A stretch of DNA of 64,000 nucleotides. Source: Leptotrichia sp. oral taxon 218 (lineage in GTDB: Bacteria; Fusobacteriota; Fusobacteriia; Fusobacteriales; Leptotrichiaceae). This document shows positions 47,421 to 56,244 of the stretch, one piece after another (position 1 is the stretch's first letter; every line of letters begins with the position of its first letter). A program made the translations under genes and the position numbers. The stretch spans positions 1,860,001 through 1,924,000 of the forward strand of contig NZ_CP072377.1 of NCBI RefSeq assembly GCF_018128225.1, written 5' to 3'. The notes beneath the pieces are model-generated. The model ran no database searches. It saw nothing but the letters and a program-made list of their open reading frames with translations, and was not told the DNA's origin.

Positions 47421-47767
47421 AGTGAACTACTCCCGCTTTTAGAAGCGGGAGCTTCTTGGGAAGTACCTGCTTTTGCTAGCCAAATATATTTACCAAGCTC
47501 TTCGGACAGCCCCTGCCCTGTTTTTTTATTTCCTAATATTTCAACATTTCTTTTCCAGCATCTCTTATATTCAATGCCGCATTGATTTTCACTTTTCAAA
47601 CTAGCAGGTGTAATTATTTTATTTTTTCCAGTTTCTTGATAAAATTTATTTGCAGCATACAAAATCGTATTGTAAACAAAACAAACACATCCAAAAGTCT
47701 TGTTTATCAATAATTCTTGCTCCTTATTTGGATAAATTCTGTATTTGAATGCTAAATTATATTTCAT
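47421..47767 (-). pseudogene. IS605-type TnpB deletion relic A
   Basis: A compact deletion product of a second IS605-type element, unrelated to the IStrons. From 47767 it encodes a typical OrfB/TnpB start (MKYNLAFKYRIYPNKEQ, then FVYNTILYAANKFY), about 60 residues, then jumps straight to the last codons of tnpB (NAALNIRDAGKEMLKY, in another frame) and the complete right end with CCCGCTTTTAGAAGCGGG. The joint falls at CAATG (47580-47584), which fits both parents, so microhomology deletion is likely. The catalytic middle is gone. The right end matches relic B. Confidence 0.85.
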
Positions 47768-47931
47768 AAAATTACACCTCTTTTTAATTTTGAATATTAT
47801 TTTTAATGACTTCTCTTCAATATTTTATACAAAAATTGTATCATGGATATACCCCTTTTTCAATTTTTTTACAAAAAAAGCAATTCATCTCTCACTTGTA
47901 GAAAGCCTACGACTTCTTGTTATCTTTTTGT

Positions 47932-47993
47932 CAAAAAAAATCGTCCTAAAAATTTAATTAATGAAACAAAAAAATCATTAATTATTTTAGGAC
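47932..47993 (-). terminator. Terminator of the amiC-GerMN gene pair
   Basis: A long stem (GTCCTAAAA and TTAATGA arms pairing across an A/T-rich loop, 47943-47993) followed on the minus strand by eight T. It lies just 7 bases past the stop at 48000. The segment 47768-47930 beyond it has no gene; a small hairpin GTAG/CTAC near 47898-47910 may be the left-end remnant of relic A. Confidence 0.82.
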
Positions 47994-47999
47994 AATTAT

Positions 48000-48533
48000 T
48001 TATTCCCCGACATTTGTTTCCCCATCTATCTGAATTACAACGCTTTGAATATTTGAAAAATTTTTCAAGATTGTATTCGATACAGCTTGAGAAAAACCAT
48101 TAAATAATTCAGGATTTTTTTTCAAATTTAAAAATTCTCCATTTAATTTGACAACTGTTGTATTGACATTATTTATTCTCAAATTATAAGCACTTCTAAA
48201 TTTCATATTTTCGTTAATATAATTTGAATTTTTTATAATTTCATTAATAAAATCTCCTTCAACTAAATTCAGCTGTTTAGGAATTGTCACTTCTTTTTCA
48301 TTTACAGTTCTAGTATTTCTATCGTACACAAAAATATCAATTGTCTGATAATTTTCTGCATTATTTTGGATTCTCTCTTCTTCCGAACCTTTATCCACAG
48401 TTACTTCAATCGTATCTGCATTATCTTTGTCATAAAAGCTCATGGCTACAACTCCAGCAGTCGCTAAAACAAGCAACATTACCCAGCCATTTTTTCTAAA
48501 AAAACCTTTTTTTTTCTTAATTTCTTCTGCCAT
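48000..48533 (-). CDS. GerMN-domain membrane-anchored protein
   Basis: About 177 aa from ATG 48533 (GGAG nine bases before). One N-terminal membrane anchor (WVMLLVLATAGVVAMSF) and an extracytoplasmic GerMN-type domain: IDIFVYDRNTRTVNEKEVTIPK, NNVNTTVVKLNGEFLNLKK and FSQAVSNTILKNFSNIQSVVIQIDG. GerMN domains occur in spore germination and other envelope proteins and often sit beside amidases, as here. The cell-wall amidase gene ends 28 bases upstream. Confidence 0.8.
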   Translation of the reverse strand: MAEEIKKKKGFFRKNGWVMLLVLATAGVVAMSFYDKDNADTIEVTVDKGSEEERIQNNAENYQTIDIFVYDRNTRTVNEKEVTIPKQLNLVEGDFINEIIKNSNYINENMKFRSAYNLRINNVNTTVVKLNGEFLNLKKNPELFNGFSQAVSNTILKNFSNIQSVVIQIDGETNVGE

Positions 48534-48561
48534 AATTTTCTCCAAATATTCGTAAGCCTAA

Positions 48562-49698
48562 TTATCTAAAATATTGTCTAATTCCATCAGCGATAGCTTG
48601 TGCTGCTCTTTCTTGACCTTCAGGTGTTAAATATTGCGATAAGTCACCGTAGTTATTCATAAATCCTAATTCCACCAAAATTGAAGGCGAATTACTTCCC
48701 CGAAGCACTGCAAAATTTGCTCCAAAAACTCCTCTTCTTCTAAGTCCAATAGTGTTTATAAGATTATCTAACACAGTTGTTGCAATAGCTTGACTTTTTT
48801 TCTGATTTGTTCTATAAAATATATCTTTTACGACTAAATCTGAAAATGGCGTATCTCCATAGCTTGAATCCACTCTATTTTCAATCTGTGCAACTCTTTC
48901 AGCATAACTTCCTTCATCTTTTTTACTAAAGTAAAATACTTCTGTTCCATTTGCCGATGAGCTTGAACCTGAATTTAAGTGAATACTTATAAAGAAATCT
49001 GCATTTGCATCATTTCCAATTTTAGCTCTTGTATCTAATGGTACAAAGAAATCTGAATCTCTTGTCATTATAACATTATAATCCCGTCTTAAATTGTTAG
49101 CCAATCTTGTTGCTACTTGTAATGCTATATCTTTTTCATTATATCCATTTCCTCTTGCACCTGAATCATGTCCACCATGTCCTGGATCTACAACAATAGT
49201 ATATTTTTTATTTCCTGAAGTGGAATATCTTGGACCTGTCTGCTGTTGTTGTTGATACCCTGTGTTACTTGGTCTTGAATAACCTGTCTGCGGTCTTGAA
49301 CTTATAGTTGTATTAGTTTGTGACGGCACATAATTTGCGTCTGAGCCACTAAATGTTACTTCAACTTCTTTGTTTCTTGTAACTATTTGATATTTTGCCG
49401 ATGGTTTTAAATAAAACATCACTGAAGTTGAAGAATCATTTTCATACACTTGAATTTTACTTATATACTGGTCATTTACAGTAGTAACTTGCGGAACTTT
49501 CGACGCTTTTGTATTCCAAAAACTTAAAATTAAAACATTGTCATTTCCAACTTTAGTTACAGTTGTCCCTGGCATCATTTTTTTGTTTTCTTTAAATGTT
49601 CCTCTAAATGTCCCATTTCCATAATTTATACTCTCTAAATTTTCTGCAAATATAACAGAACCTACTAAAAATAATAAAAATATCAATATTTTTTTCAT
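48562..49698 (-). CDS. N-acetylmuramoyl-L-alanine amidase (AmiC type)
   Basis: 378 aa. Signal peptide MKKILIFLLFLVGSVIFA; an AMIN-like domain (residues about 25-115); a Gln/Tyr/Pro/Ser linker; then an Amidase_3 domain with zinc ligands in IVVDPGHGGHDSGARGNGYNEKD (split here: His in DPGHGG, Glu in NEKD), SIHLNSG, and the catalytic Glu in LVELGFMNN. It cleaves peptide stems from septal peptidoglycan in the periplasm. With the GerMN gene it forms an envelope pair. Confidence 0.94.
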   Translation of the reverse strand: MKKILIFLLFLVGSVIFAENLESINYGNGTFRGTFKENKKMMPGTTVTKVGNDNVLILSFWNTKASKVPQVTTVNDQYISKIQVYENDSSTSVMFYLKPSAKYQIVTRNKEVEVTFSGSDANYVPSQTNTTISSRPQTGYSRPSNTGYQQQQQTGPRYSTSGNKKYTIVVDPGHGGHDSGARGNGYNEKDIALQVATRLANNLRRDYNVIMTRDSDFFVPLDTRAKIGNDANADFFISIHLNSGSSSSANGTEVFYFSKKDEGSYAERVAQIENRVDSSYGDTPFSDLVVKDIFYRTNQKKSQAIATTVLDNLINTIGLRRRGVFGANFAVLRGSNSPSILVELGFMNNYGDLSQYLTPEGQERAAQAIADGIRQYFR

Positions 49699-49725
49699 TT
49701 TTCAAAACCTATCCTTTCTAAAAAA

Positions 49726-49986
49726 TTATTTTTTTTCTACGCTTGAAATAGATGTTTTCAAAACTGTAATTTTTGCATTTTTATCAACTTTAATTTCCAA
49801 AGTTTCACTCAAAACATTTGTAATTGTCCCTAAAATCCCTCCAGTTGTAACAACTTTGTCTCCAACTTTAAAATTGTCAATCATTTCTTTTTGTTGCTGT
49901 TTTCTTTTTTTATTTGCAAGATATGTTGGTAAAAATATAATTACCATTAAAATCACATAAAATATTATCACAGTAGCATTTTTCAT
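49726..49986 (-). CDS. yajC: Preprotein translocase subunit YajC
   Basis: 86 aa: one N-terminal helix (TVIIFYVILMVIIFLPTYLA), basic patch NKKRKQQQKEM, and the conserved FKVGDKVVTTGGILGTI followed by a short beta domain. An accessory part of SecDF. Upstream of amiC by 27 bases; secD and secF are not in the window. Confidence 0.95.
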   Translation of the reverse strand: MKNATVIIFYVILMVIIFLPTYLANKKRKQQQKEMIDNFKVGDKVVTTGGILGTITNVLSETLEIKVDKNAKITVLKTSISSVEKK

Positions 49987-50087
49987 TTTCGTTTTCTCCT
50001 TAATCTAAAATTATTTTTAATTATACCACAAATTTCTATATGTTTCAATTTTATATTTTTTCTAAAAAAATATTTTTTTTTTATTTT

Positions 50088-50121
50088 TAAAATAAAAAAG
50101 GTGTTGTGGAGACACCTTTTC
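50088..50121 (-). terminator. Terminator after the long flavodoxin gene
   Basis: AAAAGGTGTCTCCACAACACCTTTT on the minus strand forms a strong stem followed by a T run. A second hairpin, AAAATCAATT/AATTGATTTT at about 50136-50161, precedes it. Confidence 0.85.
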
Positions 50122-50228
50122 TACTTTTTGGAGAGAAAATCAATTTGTGAAAATTGATTTTATCTTAGTTATATATGAATATAGCTAAAATCATAATTAT
50201 ACTTGTGAACTTTTTTCACAAAATCTTA

Positions 50229-50723
50229 CTAAAATTCTTTTTTAATTTGTTCAACCCAAGCATCAATTCTTTCGTCTGTCAAATCAGATTGATTTACTTC
50301 ATCCAATGCAAGTCCTAAAAATTCGTCGCCTTCTACTGCTCTTGATTCGTTGAACTCGTATCCTTCTGTTGAAGTATTTCCAATTACAGTTGCTCCTGTT
50401 TTTGAAATTTCTTCATTTATAATAGCCATTCCGTCCATAAATGTGTCAGAGAAAGTCCCCTGATCTCCACTTCCGAAATATGCCACTTTTTTTCCAGCTA
50501 AATTTAAGTTAGCCAAGTCGTCTAATACTGCTTGCCAGTCATCTTGCAAATCTCCAAATCCCCAAGTTGATGTTCCTAAAAGTAACACATCATAGTTTTC
50601 AAGCTCATCGACATTTCCATCAATGTTAAAAACTTCTGCTCCATCAATTTTTTCAGCAATTCTATTTGCTATATCTTCAGTAACTCCAGTTGTTGATCCG
50701 TAAAAAATACCTACTTTTGCCAT
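50229..50723 (-). CDS. fldA: Flavodoxin (long chain)
   Basis: 164 aa, long-chain flavodoxin. Phosphate loop YGSTTGVTEDIA at residues 9-20, TSTWGFGDLQDDW for the first flavin loop (Trp stacking) and GSGDQGTFSDTF for the second. It carries electrons for enzymes such as pyruvate synthase or nitroreductase-type partners under iron limitation. Single gene with a consensus promoter at 50792-50820 and terminator at 50088-50121. Confidence 0.95.
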   Translation of the reverse strand: MAKVGIFYGSTTGVTEDIANRIAEKIDGAEVFNIDGNVDELENYDVLLLGTSTWGFGDLQDDWQAVLDDLANLNLAGKKVAYFGSGDQGTFSDTFMDGMAIINEEISKTGATVIGNTSTEGYEFNESRAVEGDEFLGLALDEVNQSDLTDERIDAWVEQIKKEF

Positions 50724-50791
50724 TTTCTAACCTCCATTTTAATTGAATTTATATTCTATATCCAGTCTTTTATTTTAAATTTATATGACTA

Positions 50792-50820
50792 AATATATCA
50801 TATTTTACTTTGATTGTCAA
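50792..50820 (-). promoter_or_regulatory. Promoter of the flavodoxin gene, in the 355-base gap 50724-51078
   Basis: Reading leftward, TTGACA (50815-50820) and TATATT (50792-50797) with 17 bases between, a near-consensus promoter about 70 bases upstream of the fldA ATG. The remainder of the gap, 50821-51078, is AT-rich and presumably holds the divergent traX promoter, but no clear boxes were identified there. No Fur-like or riboswitch motif was recognised. Confidence 0.85.
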
Positions 50821-51078
50821 ATTTTTTTTGAAATTAACAATTTTTATTTTTATTATATCAAAATAATTAAATTTAGACAACTATTTTATTTTTTCAATTT
50901 TAGATTTAAACTCTAAATTTAAAATTGAAAAAAAAATTAGACTGATATATAATATTCTTAATCAATAAAATAAATAAAAAATATATATCAAAAATTTTTG
51001 TCTTTTACCTAAAAATAGAAAATTGAAATTGAAAATAACTAAAAAATTTAGAAAATTTGATTTGAAAGGAGAATTTTT

Positions 51079-51804
51079 ATGAATAAAATTTACAAAAATA
51101 ATTTTTTTGAAAAAATAAGAGTTCTGTCAGGAGCACAGCTAAAATATATCGCATTTACATCAATGCTTATTGATCATATAAACAAAGCGCTTCTTTATCC
51201 AATTTTGCAAGAAAAAGGAATTTTGCAGCAAATTAGCAACCTTTTTGAAATTCTTGGACGAATTGCATTTCCTCTTTTTTCATTTTTTCTTGTCGAAGGA
51301 TTTTTTAAAACACGAAATAGATGGAAATATCTTTCGTATTTATTAATTTTTGGAATAATTTCAGAAATCCCGTACGATTTATTTCAATCGGCTGTATTTT
51401 TTGAGCCAAATTCCAACAATGTAATGTTTACACTTTCTCTGTCGCTTGTAACGATTTGGATTATAGATGTTTTGAAAAAAAAAATAAAAAATAAATATAT
51501 TTGGTATTTTATCTCGTTTATAATTGTAGCTGTGATGTGTCTCGTTGCGATGGTTCTTGGACTTGATTATGAAAAACACGGAATTTTGATTGGATATTTT
51601 TTTTATATTTTTTATGACAAGCCTTTTATGGCTCTAATTTTTGGTTATATTTCAATTTTCAAAGAATTTTTTTCACTTCTTGGATTTGGTTTTACACTTT
51701 TTTATAATGGAAAAAGGGGACGGCAGAATAAAATCTTGAATTATTTATTTTATCCAGTTCATCTTTTAATTTTGGGACTTTTAAGACTTTATTTTAAAAT
51801 ATAG
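51079..51804 (+). CDS. TraX family membrane protein
   Basis: 241 aa, six to eight membrane helices. LKYIAFTSMLIDHINK near the start, GRIAFPLFSFFLVEGFFKT and RYLSYL-like loops match TraX proteins. F-plasmid TraX acetylates pilin; chromosomal relatives like this one have unknown targets. It has AAAGGAGAA upstream of the ATG and stands alone on the plus strand, divergent from flavodoxin. Confidence 0.88.
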   Translation: MNKIYKNNFFEKIRVLSGAQLKYIAFTSMLIDHINKALLYPILQEKGILQQISNLFEILGRIAFPLFSFFLVEGFFKTRNRWKYLSYLLIFGIISEIPYDLFQSAVFFEPNSNNVMFTLSLSLVTIWIIDVLKKKIKNKYIWYFISFIIVAVMCLVAMVLGLDYEKHGILIGYFFYIFYDKPFMALIFGYISIFKEFFSLLGFGFTLFYNGKRGRQNKILNYLFYPVHLLILGLLRLYFKI

Positions 51805-51824
51805 ATTTTATTTAAATTTATAAT

Positions 51825-51882
51825 TAAAGATAAAAAACGCTTTTATCTTAAAATTGATTGAGAGTTTTTTTTGTGTTATAAT
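51825..51882 (+). promoter_or_regulatory. traX hairpin and mnmG promoter
   Basis: AAGATAAAA/TTTTATCTT (51825-51850) is a small hairpin after traX. Immediately after it come TTGATT (51854-51859) and TATAAT (51877-51882) with 17 bases between, a good promoter for mnmG, whose ATG is at 51997 and whose ribosome site is AAAGGA. Confidence 0.78.
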
Positions 51883-51996
51883 ATTTTAAAAGATTTTGTT
51901 TTAAAAAATTTTTTTAAATTGTAATTTGACAGAAACTTTTTTAAATAAATAAAAAAAATTTTTATATATAATATAAACTGAAAGGAATTTTAAAAG

Positions 51997-53883
51997 ATGA
52001 AAAATTATGATGTAATTGTAGTTGGTGCTGGACACGCTGGTGTGGAAGCTGCTTTAGCTTCTGCCAGAATGGGTCTAAATACTGCAATTTTTACAATAAC
52101 TTTAGATAATATCGGCGTTATGTCGTGTAACCCTTCCATTGGCGGACCTGCAAAAAGCCATTTGGCAAAAGAAGTTGATGCACTTGGTGGAGAAATGGGA
52201 CGAAATATGGACAAGAGCTTTATTCAAATGAGAATTTTAAACACAAAAAAAGGTCCAGCTGTGAGATCTCTTCGTTCCCAAGCTGACAGAAAAATTTATG
52301 CATTAGAAATGAAAAAAACTGTCGAAAAACAGGAGAATCTTGATACAATTCAGGATATCGTGACAGAGCTTGTGACAGAAAATGGCGAAATCAGAGGAAT
52401 TAAGACAAAAACTGGAATGGAATTTTGTGCAAAAGCTGTTGTACTTGCAACAGGAACTTTTCTTCGTGGACTTTTATACATTGGAGAAAAAAGAGTTAAA
52501 GGTGGAAGAATGGGAGAACTTTCAGCTGATGACCTGACTTCGTCGCTAAAAAATTTAGGATTTAAAATGGGAAGATTTAAGACAGGAACACCACCTAGAC
52601 TTGATATTCGAACCCTTGACTTAGAAAAGCTAGAAAAACAGCCTGGAGAAACTGAAGTTCCACTAAAATTTTCAATGAGAACTTCTATTGAAGAAGCTCA
52701 GAGTCGACCACAGTTATCATGCTTTCTGACTAGAACAAATTTGGCAACACATAAAATTATAACAGAAAACCTTCATAGAGCGCCAATGTATAACGGAAGT
52801 ATCAGCAGCACAGGACCTCGTTATTGTCCATCAATCGAAGACAAAGTCGTAAAATTTAGCGACAAGGACAGCCATCATTTATTCTTAGAGCCAGAAGGAT
52901 TTCACACAACAGAAGTTTACATAAGTGGACTTTCCACAAGCTATCCAGCTGAATTGCAGCAAAAAATTGTAAACTCAATTGAAGGTCTTGAAAATGCTCA
53001 TATTATGCGGTATGGTTACGCTGTTGAATACGACATTGTAAATCCAAGCGAACTTGACTATTCGCTTGAAACAAAAAGAATAAAAGGTCTATTTTTGGCA
53101 GGTCAATTAAACGGTACAAGTGGTTACGAAGAAGCTGCAGCTCAGGGAATTATTGCAGGAATAAATGCCGCTCTTAAAGTACAAGGAAAAGAACCTCTAA
53201 TTTTAGACAGAGAAAGTTCTTATATTGGTACAATGATTGATGACTTAATCAATAAAGAATTATTTGAGCCTTACAGAATGTTTACCGCAAGATCGGAATA
53301 TAGACTTATTTTAAGAGAAGATAACGCAGATATCAGACTTTCTGAAAAAGGTTACAAAGTTGGACTGCTTCCGAAAAAATATTACGACAAAGTTTTGAAA
53401 AAAATAGAAAATGTTAAAAATACTATTACAAAATTGGAAGAAACAAAACTTGGAACTAGCAACAAAAAGTTGGTAGAAGTTCTTGAAAAATACGGAGAAT
53501 CGCTAAAAAGTGGAACAACTTTAAAAGAAATTTTGCGTCGACCAAAAGTTACTTATGAAGATATAAAATACATTGTACAAGATATTGAAAATGGTCCCAA
53601 ACTCGATTTTGACGCTGAAACTGAATATCAAATTGAAGTACAAGTAAAATATGAAGGATATATCGCAAGAGCGCTAAGTGTCATGGAGCGTGAAAAAAAA
53701 CTTGATACAAAATTAATTCCAAAAGATTTTGACTACGATGCAATGAAAGGGATAACACGAGAAGCTAAACAAAGATTGAAGGAAAAAAGACCATACAATG
53801 TGGGACAAGCGACAAGAGTTGCAGGTGTAACTCCAGCTGATATTTCGGTACTTATAATGTATTTGGATGGAATTTTGAAATAA
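51997..53883 (+). CDS. mnmG: tRNA uridine-34 carboxymethylaminomethyl modification enzyme MnmG
   Basis: 628 aa. FAD-binding VVGAGHAGVEAALASARMG, SCNPSIGGPAKSHL, GTGTFLRG-like segment VLATGTFLRGL, GRFKTGTPPR, and the C-terminal helical domain with KRPYNVGQATRVAGVTPADIS. It works with MnmE on wobble uridines of several tRNAs, including the Glu (TTC) and Arg types. First of a plus-strand pair with rsmG. Confidence 0.98.
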   Translation: MKNYDVIVVGAGHAGVEAALASARMGLNTAIFTITLDNIGVMSCNPSIGGPAKSHLAKEVDALGGEMGRNMDKSFIQMRILNTKKGPAVRSLRSQADRKIYALEMKKTVEKQENLDTIQDIVTELVTENGEIRGIKTKTGMEFCAKAVVLATGTFLRGLLYIGEKRVKGGRMGELSADDLTSSLKNLGFKMGRFKTGTPPRLDIRTLDLEKLEKQPGETEVPLKFSMRTSIEEAQSRPQLSCFLTRTNLATHKIITENLHRAPMYNGSISSTGPRYCPSIEDKVVKFSDKDSHHLFLEPEGFHTTEVYISGLSTSYPAELQQKIVNSIEGLENAHIMRYGYAVEYDIVNPSELDYSLETKRIKGLFLAGQLNGTSGYEEAAAQGIIAGINAALKVQGKEPLILDRESSYIGTMIDDLINKELFEPYRMFTARSEYRLILREDNADIRLSEKGYKVGLLPKKYYDKVLKKIENVKNTITKLEETKLGTSNKKLVEVLEKYGESLKSGTTLKEILRRPKVTYEDIKYIVQDIENGPKLDFDAETEYQIEVQVKYEGYIARALSVMEREKKLDTKLIPKDFDYDAMKGITREAKQRLKEKRPYNVGQATRVAGVTPADISVLIMYLDGILK

Positions 53884-53963
53884 AAATTTGAATAAAAAAA
53901 GAAAATAAACAAATAAATATAATAATGAATAATTTTAAAAAAAGAAAAGAGAAAAATAAATTT

Positions 53964-54668
53964 ATGGAAAATATAAAAGACTATTTTGAAAATTTACTTT
54001 TAAAAGCAGAAATTTCACTTGAAAAAGAAAAGTTAGAAAAAATGTTGGATTTTTTGGAACTACTTTATGAAAAAAATAAAGTGATGAATTTAACTGCGAT
54101 TCGTGAAAAAAATGGAATGCTGGAAAAACATTTTATTGACTCGCTTTTGCTTACAAAAGTTATAAAAGGTGAGGAAAAATCCTTTATTGATGTCGGTACA
54201 GGTGCAGGATTTCCAGGACTTGTCCTTGCAATTTTTTATCCTGAAAAAAATTTTTTATTGGTTGATTCTGTGAGAAAAAAAATTAATTTTATCGACGAAG
54301 TTGTTGAAAAGTTAAATTTAAAAAATGTTCAGACAAGTTTTGAACGAGCTGAAGAATTGATAAAAGGAAAAAGGGAAACTTTTGACTGTGCACTTTGCAG
54401 AGGAGTTGCAAATTTAAGAATTATTTTAGAATATATGATACCTTTTATCAAAGTAAACGGAAGATTTTTGCCACAAAAACTAAATTTAAATGAAATTGAC
54501 GAAAGTAAAAATGCACTTTCAAAACTGAACTCAAAAATCGAAAACATTCACAAATTCAACCTTCCCGAAAGTGGCGACAAAAGAATTATTCTGGAAATTA
54601 AGAAAAATAAAAAAACTGACGAAAAATATCCAAGAAAAACTGGAATTCCAGCAAAAAAGCCACTTTAA
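53964..54668 (+). CDS. rsmG: 16S rRNA m7G527 methyltransferase
   Basis: About 234 aa from MENIKDYFEN; the frame opens 13 codons earlier at 53925, but that extension is poly-Lys/Asn and lacks a family match. MNLTAIREKNGMLEKHFIDSL and FIDVGTGAGFPGLVLAI (SAM loop), then LCRGVANLRIILEYMIPFIK. Methylates G527 of 16S rRNA. Pairing with mnmG is widely conserved. The C-terminus PRKTGIPAKKPL is the usual end. Confidence 0.95.
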   Translation: MENIKDYFENLLLKAEISLEKEKLEKMLDFLELLYEKNKVMNLTAIREKNGMLEKHFIDSLLLTKVIKGEEKSFIDVGTGAGFPGLVLAIFYPEKNFLLVDSVRKKINFIDEVVEKLNLKNVQTSFERAEELIKGKRETFDCALCRGVANLRIILEYMIPFIKVNGRFLPQKLNLNEIDESKNALSKLNSKIENIHKFNLPESGDKRIILEIKKNKKTDEKYPRKTGIPAKKPL

Positions 54669-54687
54669 AATTTTTTAAAAAAGAAAA

Positions 54688-54730
54688 AACTATCCCAAAA
54701 AATTTTTTGAGATAGTTCTTTTTTTATTTT
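54688..54730. terminator. Bidirectional terminator after rsmG
   Basis: AACTATCcCAAAA and TTTTGaGATAGTT pair over a short A/T loop (54688-54716), with an A run before and a T run after. It serves rsmG on the plus strand and the small secreted-protein gene on the minus strand. Confidence 0.88.
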
Positions 54731-54732
54731 TA

Positions 54733-54945
54733 TTATCTTCTTTTTGCTCTAGGTTCTCTTTTTACATAAACTTTTTTTGATTTTTTAGCTTTTTTAGCTT
54801 GTCTTATCGCCGCTTTACTTTTCATAGTTGAAATGATTTTTCTAGGTTCTTTTTTTACATAAACTTTTCTCGCTGAAAAAGAAACTGCTGAAAAACTCAA
54901 TACTCCCAAAACTAATAACGATTTTTTTATGATATTTTTCATTTT
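54733..54945 (-). CDS. Small secreted basic protein with a repeated motif
   Basis: 70 aa from ATG 54945 (GGAGAT before it). Signal peptide MKNIIKKSLLVLGVLSFSAVSFS; the mature part is about 47 residues, almost half Lys/Arg, and contains the motif KVYVKxEPR twice (RKVYVKKEPRKI near the start and KKVYVKREPRAKRR at the end). No family known. The high positive charge suggests binding to LPS, nucleic acid or the cell wall. Single gene. Confidence 0.72.
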   Translation of the reverse strand, partial: KMKNIIKKSLLVLGVLSFSAVSFSARKVYVKKEPRKIISTMKSKAAIRQAKKAKKSKKVYVKREPRAKRR

Positions 54946-55036
54946 ATCATCTCCAATCAAAATTTTTCACATTATAGCACTTTTTTATCTAGAAATCAAA
55001 ATTTTTCTATTTTTTATAGTAATTTGAACTCATTTT

Positions 55037-55282
55037 TTAATATTTTTCAAAATATTTCTTATTTCTATCAAAATTCTGATGTTTAGTATCCTTATCAGAA
55101 ATTGTCAATTCACTAGGAGCAATCCCAAATTCCTCAAACGACTTTTTATTATATGTTTCCAAGAAAAATCCTCTTTCATCTCCAAAAACTTTTGGCTGAA
55201 TTACTACCAAATCTTTTATTGGTGTTTTAATTACTTCAAAATTATTCATAATTTTCTTGTATGACATTATAACAAATGCCAT
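55037..55282 (-). pseudogene. Fragment of dTDP-4-dehydrorhamnose 3,5-epimerase
   Basis: The stretch FEVIKTPIKDLVVIQPKVFGDERGFFLETYNKKSFEEFGI is the N-terminal quarter of RfbC/RmlC. After that the sequence no longer matches (APSELTISDKD...), and the frame stops soon, well short of the usual ~180 aa and without the catalytic His/Asp. No rml genes are nearby. The start is uncertain; ATG 55249 is the family's normal one. A relic of an earlier surface-sugar locus or an imported fragment. Confidence 0.75.
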
Positions 55283-55428
55283 ATTCTCCTTTCTTTTTTA
55301 TTTTGTTTCATTGTTTTATAAAAACTACTATTTTTTATTTTTTTAATCTTTAACCCTTTTTATAGCAAAATCCTTCTTCTAAATCTAAAATCAAAAAATT
55401 ATAATTTATAAAAATTCAAAACTTCGTT

Positions 55429-55893
55429 AGTGAACTACTCCCGCTTTTAGAAGCGGAGCTTCTTGGGAAGTATCTGCTTTTGTTAGCCAAATATATTTAC
55501 CAAACTCTTCGGGTAGTTCCTACCCTGTCTTCTTTTATTTTCTTAATATTCCAACATTAATTTTCCAATATCTCTTATATTCATTGCCGCATTGTAATCT
55601 CTATCAATCTCAATTCCACAGCACTCACATTTATAACTTCTTTCTGATAATTTCAGTTCCTCTTTAACATTTCCACATTTACTGCAAGTTTTCGAAGACG
55701 GAAACCACTTATCTATTTTTAAAAATTGTTTTCCTAAAAACATCAACTTGTACTCAAGCATCCTCAAAAACATTCCCCATCCATTATCTCCTACACTTTT
55801 CCCAAAATTTAATGCCTGGCTCATCCCTTTCATATTCAAATTTTCAACAACTACAGCATTATACGCTTCAGACAAATTTTTCGATAATTTATA
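55429..55893 (-). pseudogene. IS605-type TnpB relic B: C-terminal third plus right end
   Basis: The C-terminal ~115 residues of a zinc-finger TnpB: AVVVENLNMKGM (RuvC-II Glu), CSKCGNVKEELKLSERSYKCECCG zinc knuckle (four Cys, shown in part), and DRDYNAAMNI (RuvC-III Asp). RuvC-I and the whole N-terminus are missing. The stop is followed by about 115 bases that closely match relic A, ending in the right-end hairpin CCCGCTTTTAGAAGCGG at 55429. Upstream it fuses at about 55893 to another broken gene. Not able to cut, but the omega-RNA-like 3' part is whole. Confidence 0.85.
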
Positions 55894-55895
55894 AT

Positions 55896-56218
55896 GTATT
55901 ATTTTTACTTAATTCTAATAATTGATAATTTAATGCTTGAACTTGATTATATTGTTGCTTTATTTGTTCTTCTAAATGATTTATAAATTTTTCTTTATTC
56001 TCTAATTGAAATTATAAATTTTTCACTTCATTTTGTAATTATAATTGTAAATTGTAATTTACATTACAATCATTTTTTTTATTTTTTTAATTATAAAAAT
56101 ATTTCCACTTTCATCTTCAACTTTTTCAATAACCCCTTTATTTATGCGATTATAAAAAGTTTTCAAAGATTTTATTCCATATTTTTTTGTAATATTCTAT
56201 TGTAATTTTTACACTCAT
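55896..56218 (-). pseudogene. Decayed HTH / coiled-coil gene
   Basis: Read in pieces across frames, the minus strand gives MSVKITIE, then KKYGIKSLKTFYNRINKGV-IEKVEDESGNIFIIKK, then NDCNVNYNLQL, then EVKNL-FQLENKEKFINHLEEQIKQQYNQVQALNYQLLELS. This is a MerR/HTH-like DNA-binding start followed by a coiled coil, typical of plasmid or phage-associated regulators. At least two frameshifts and two TAA stops where CAA (Gln) would fit show decay. It ends fused to TnpB relic B. The gap 55876-56244 is otherwise empty. Confidence 0.65.
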
Positions 56219-56244
56219 AATTACAATTCATTTTTTATTATACT

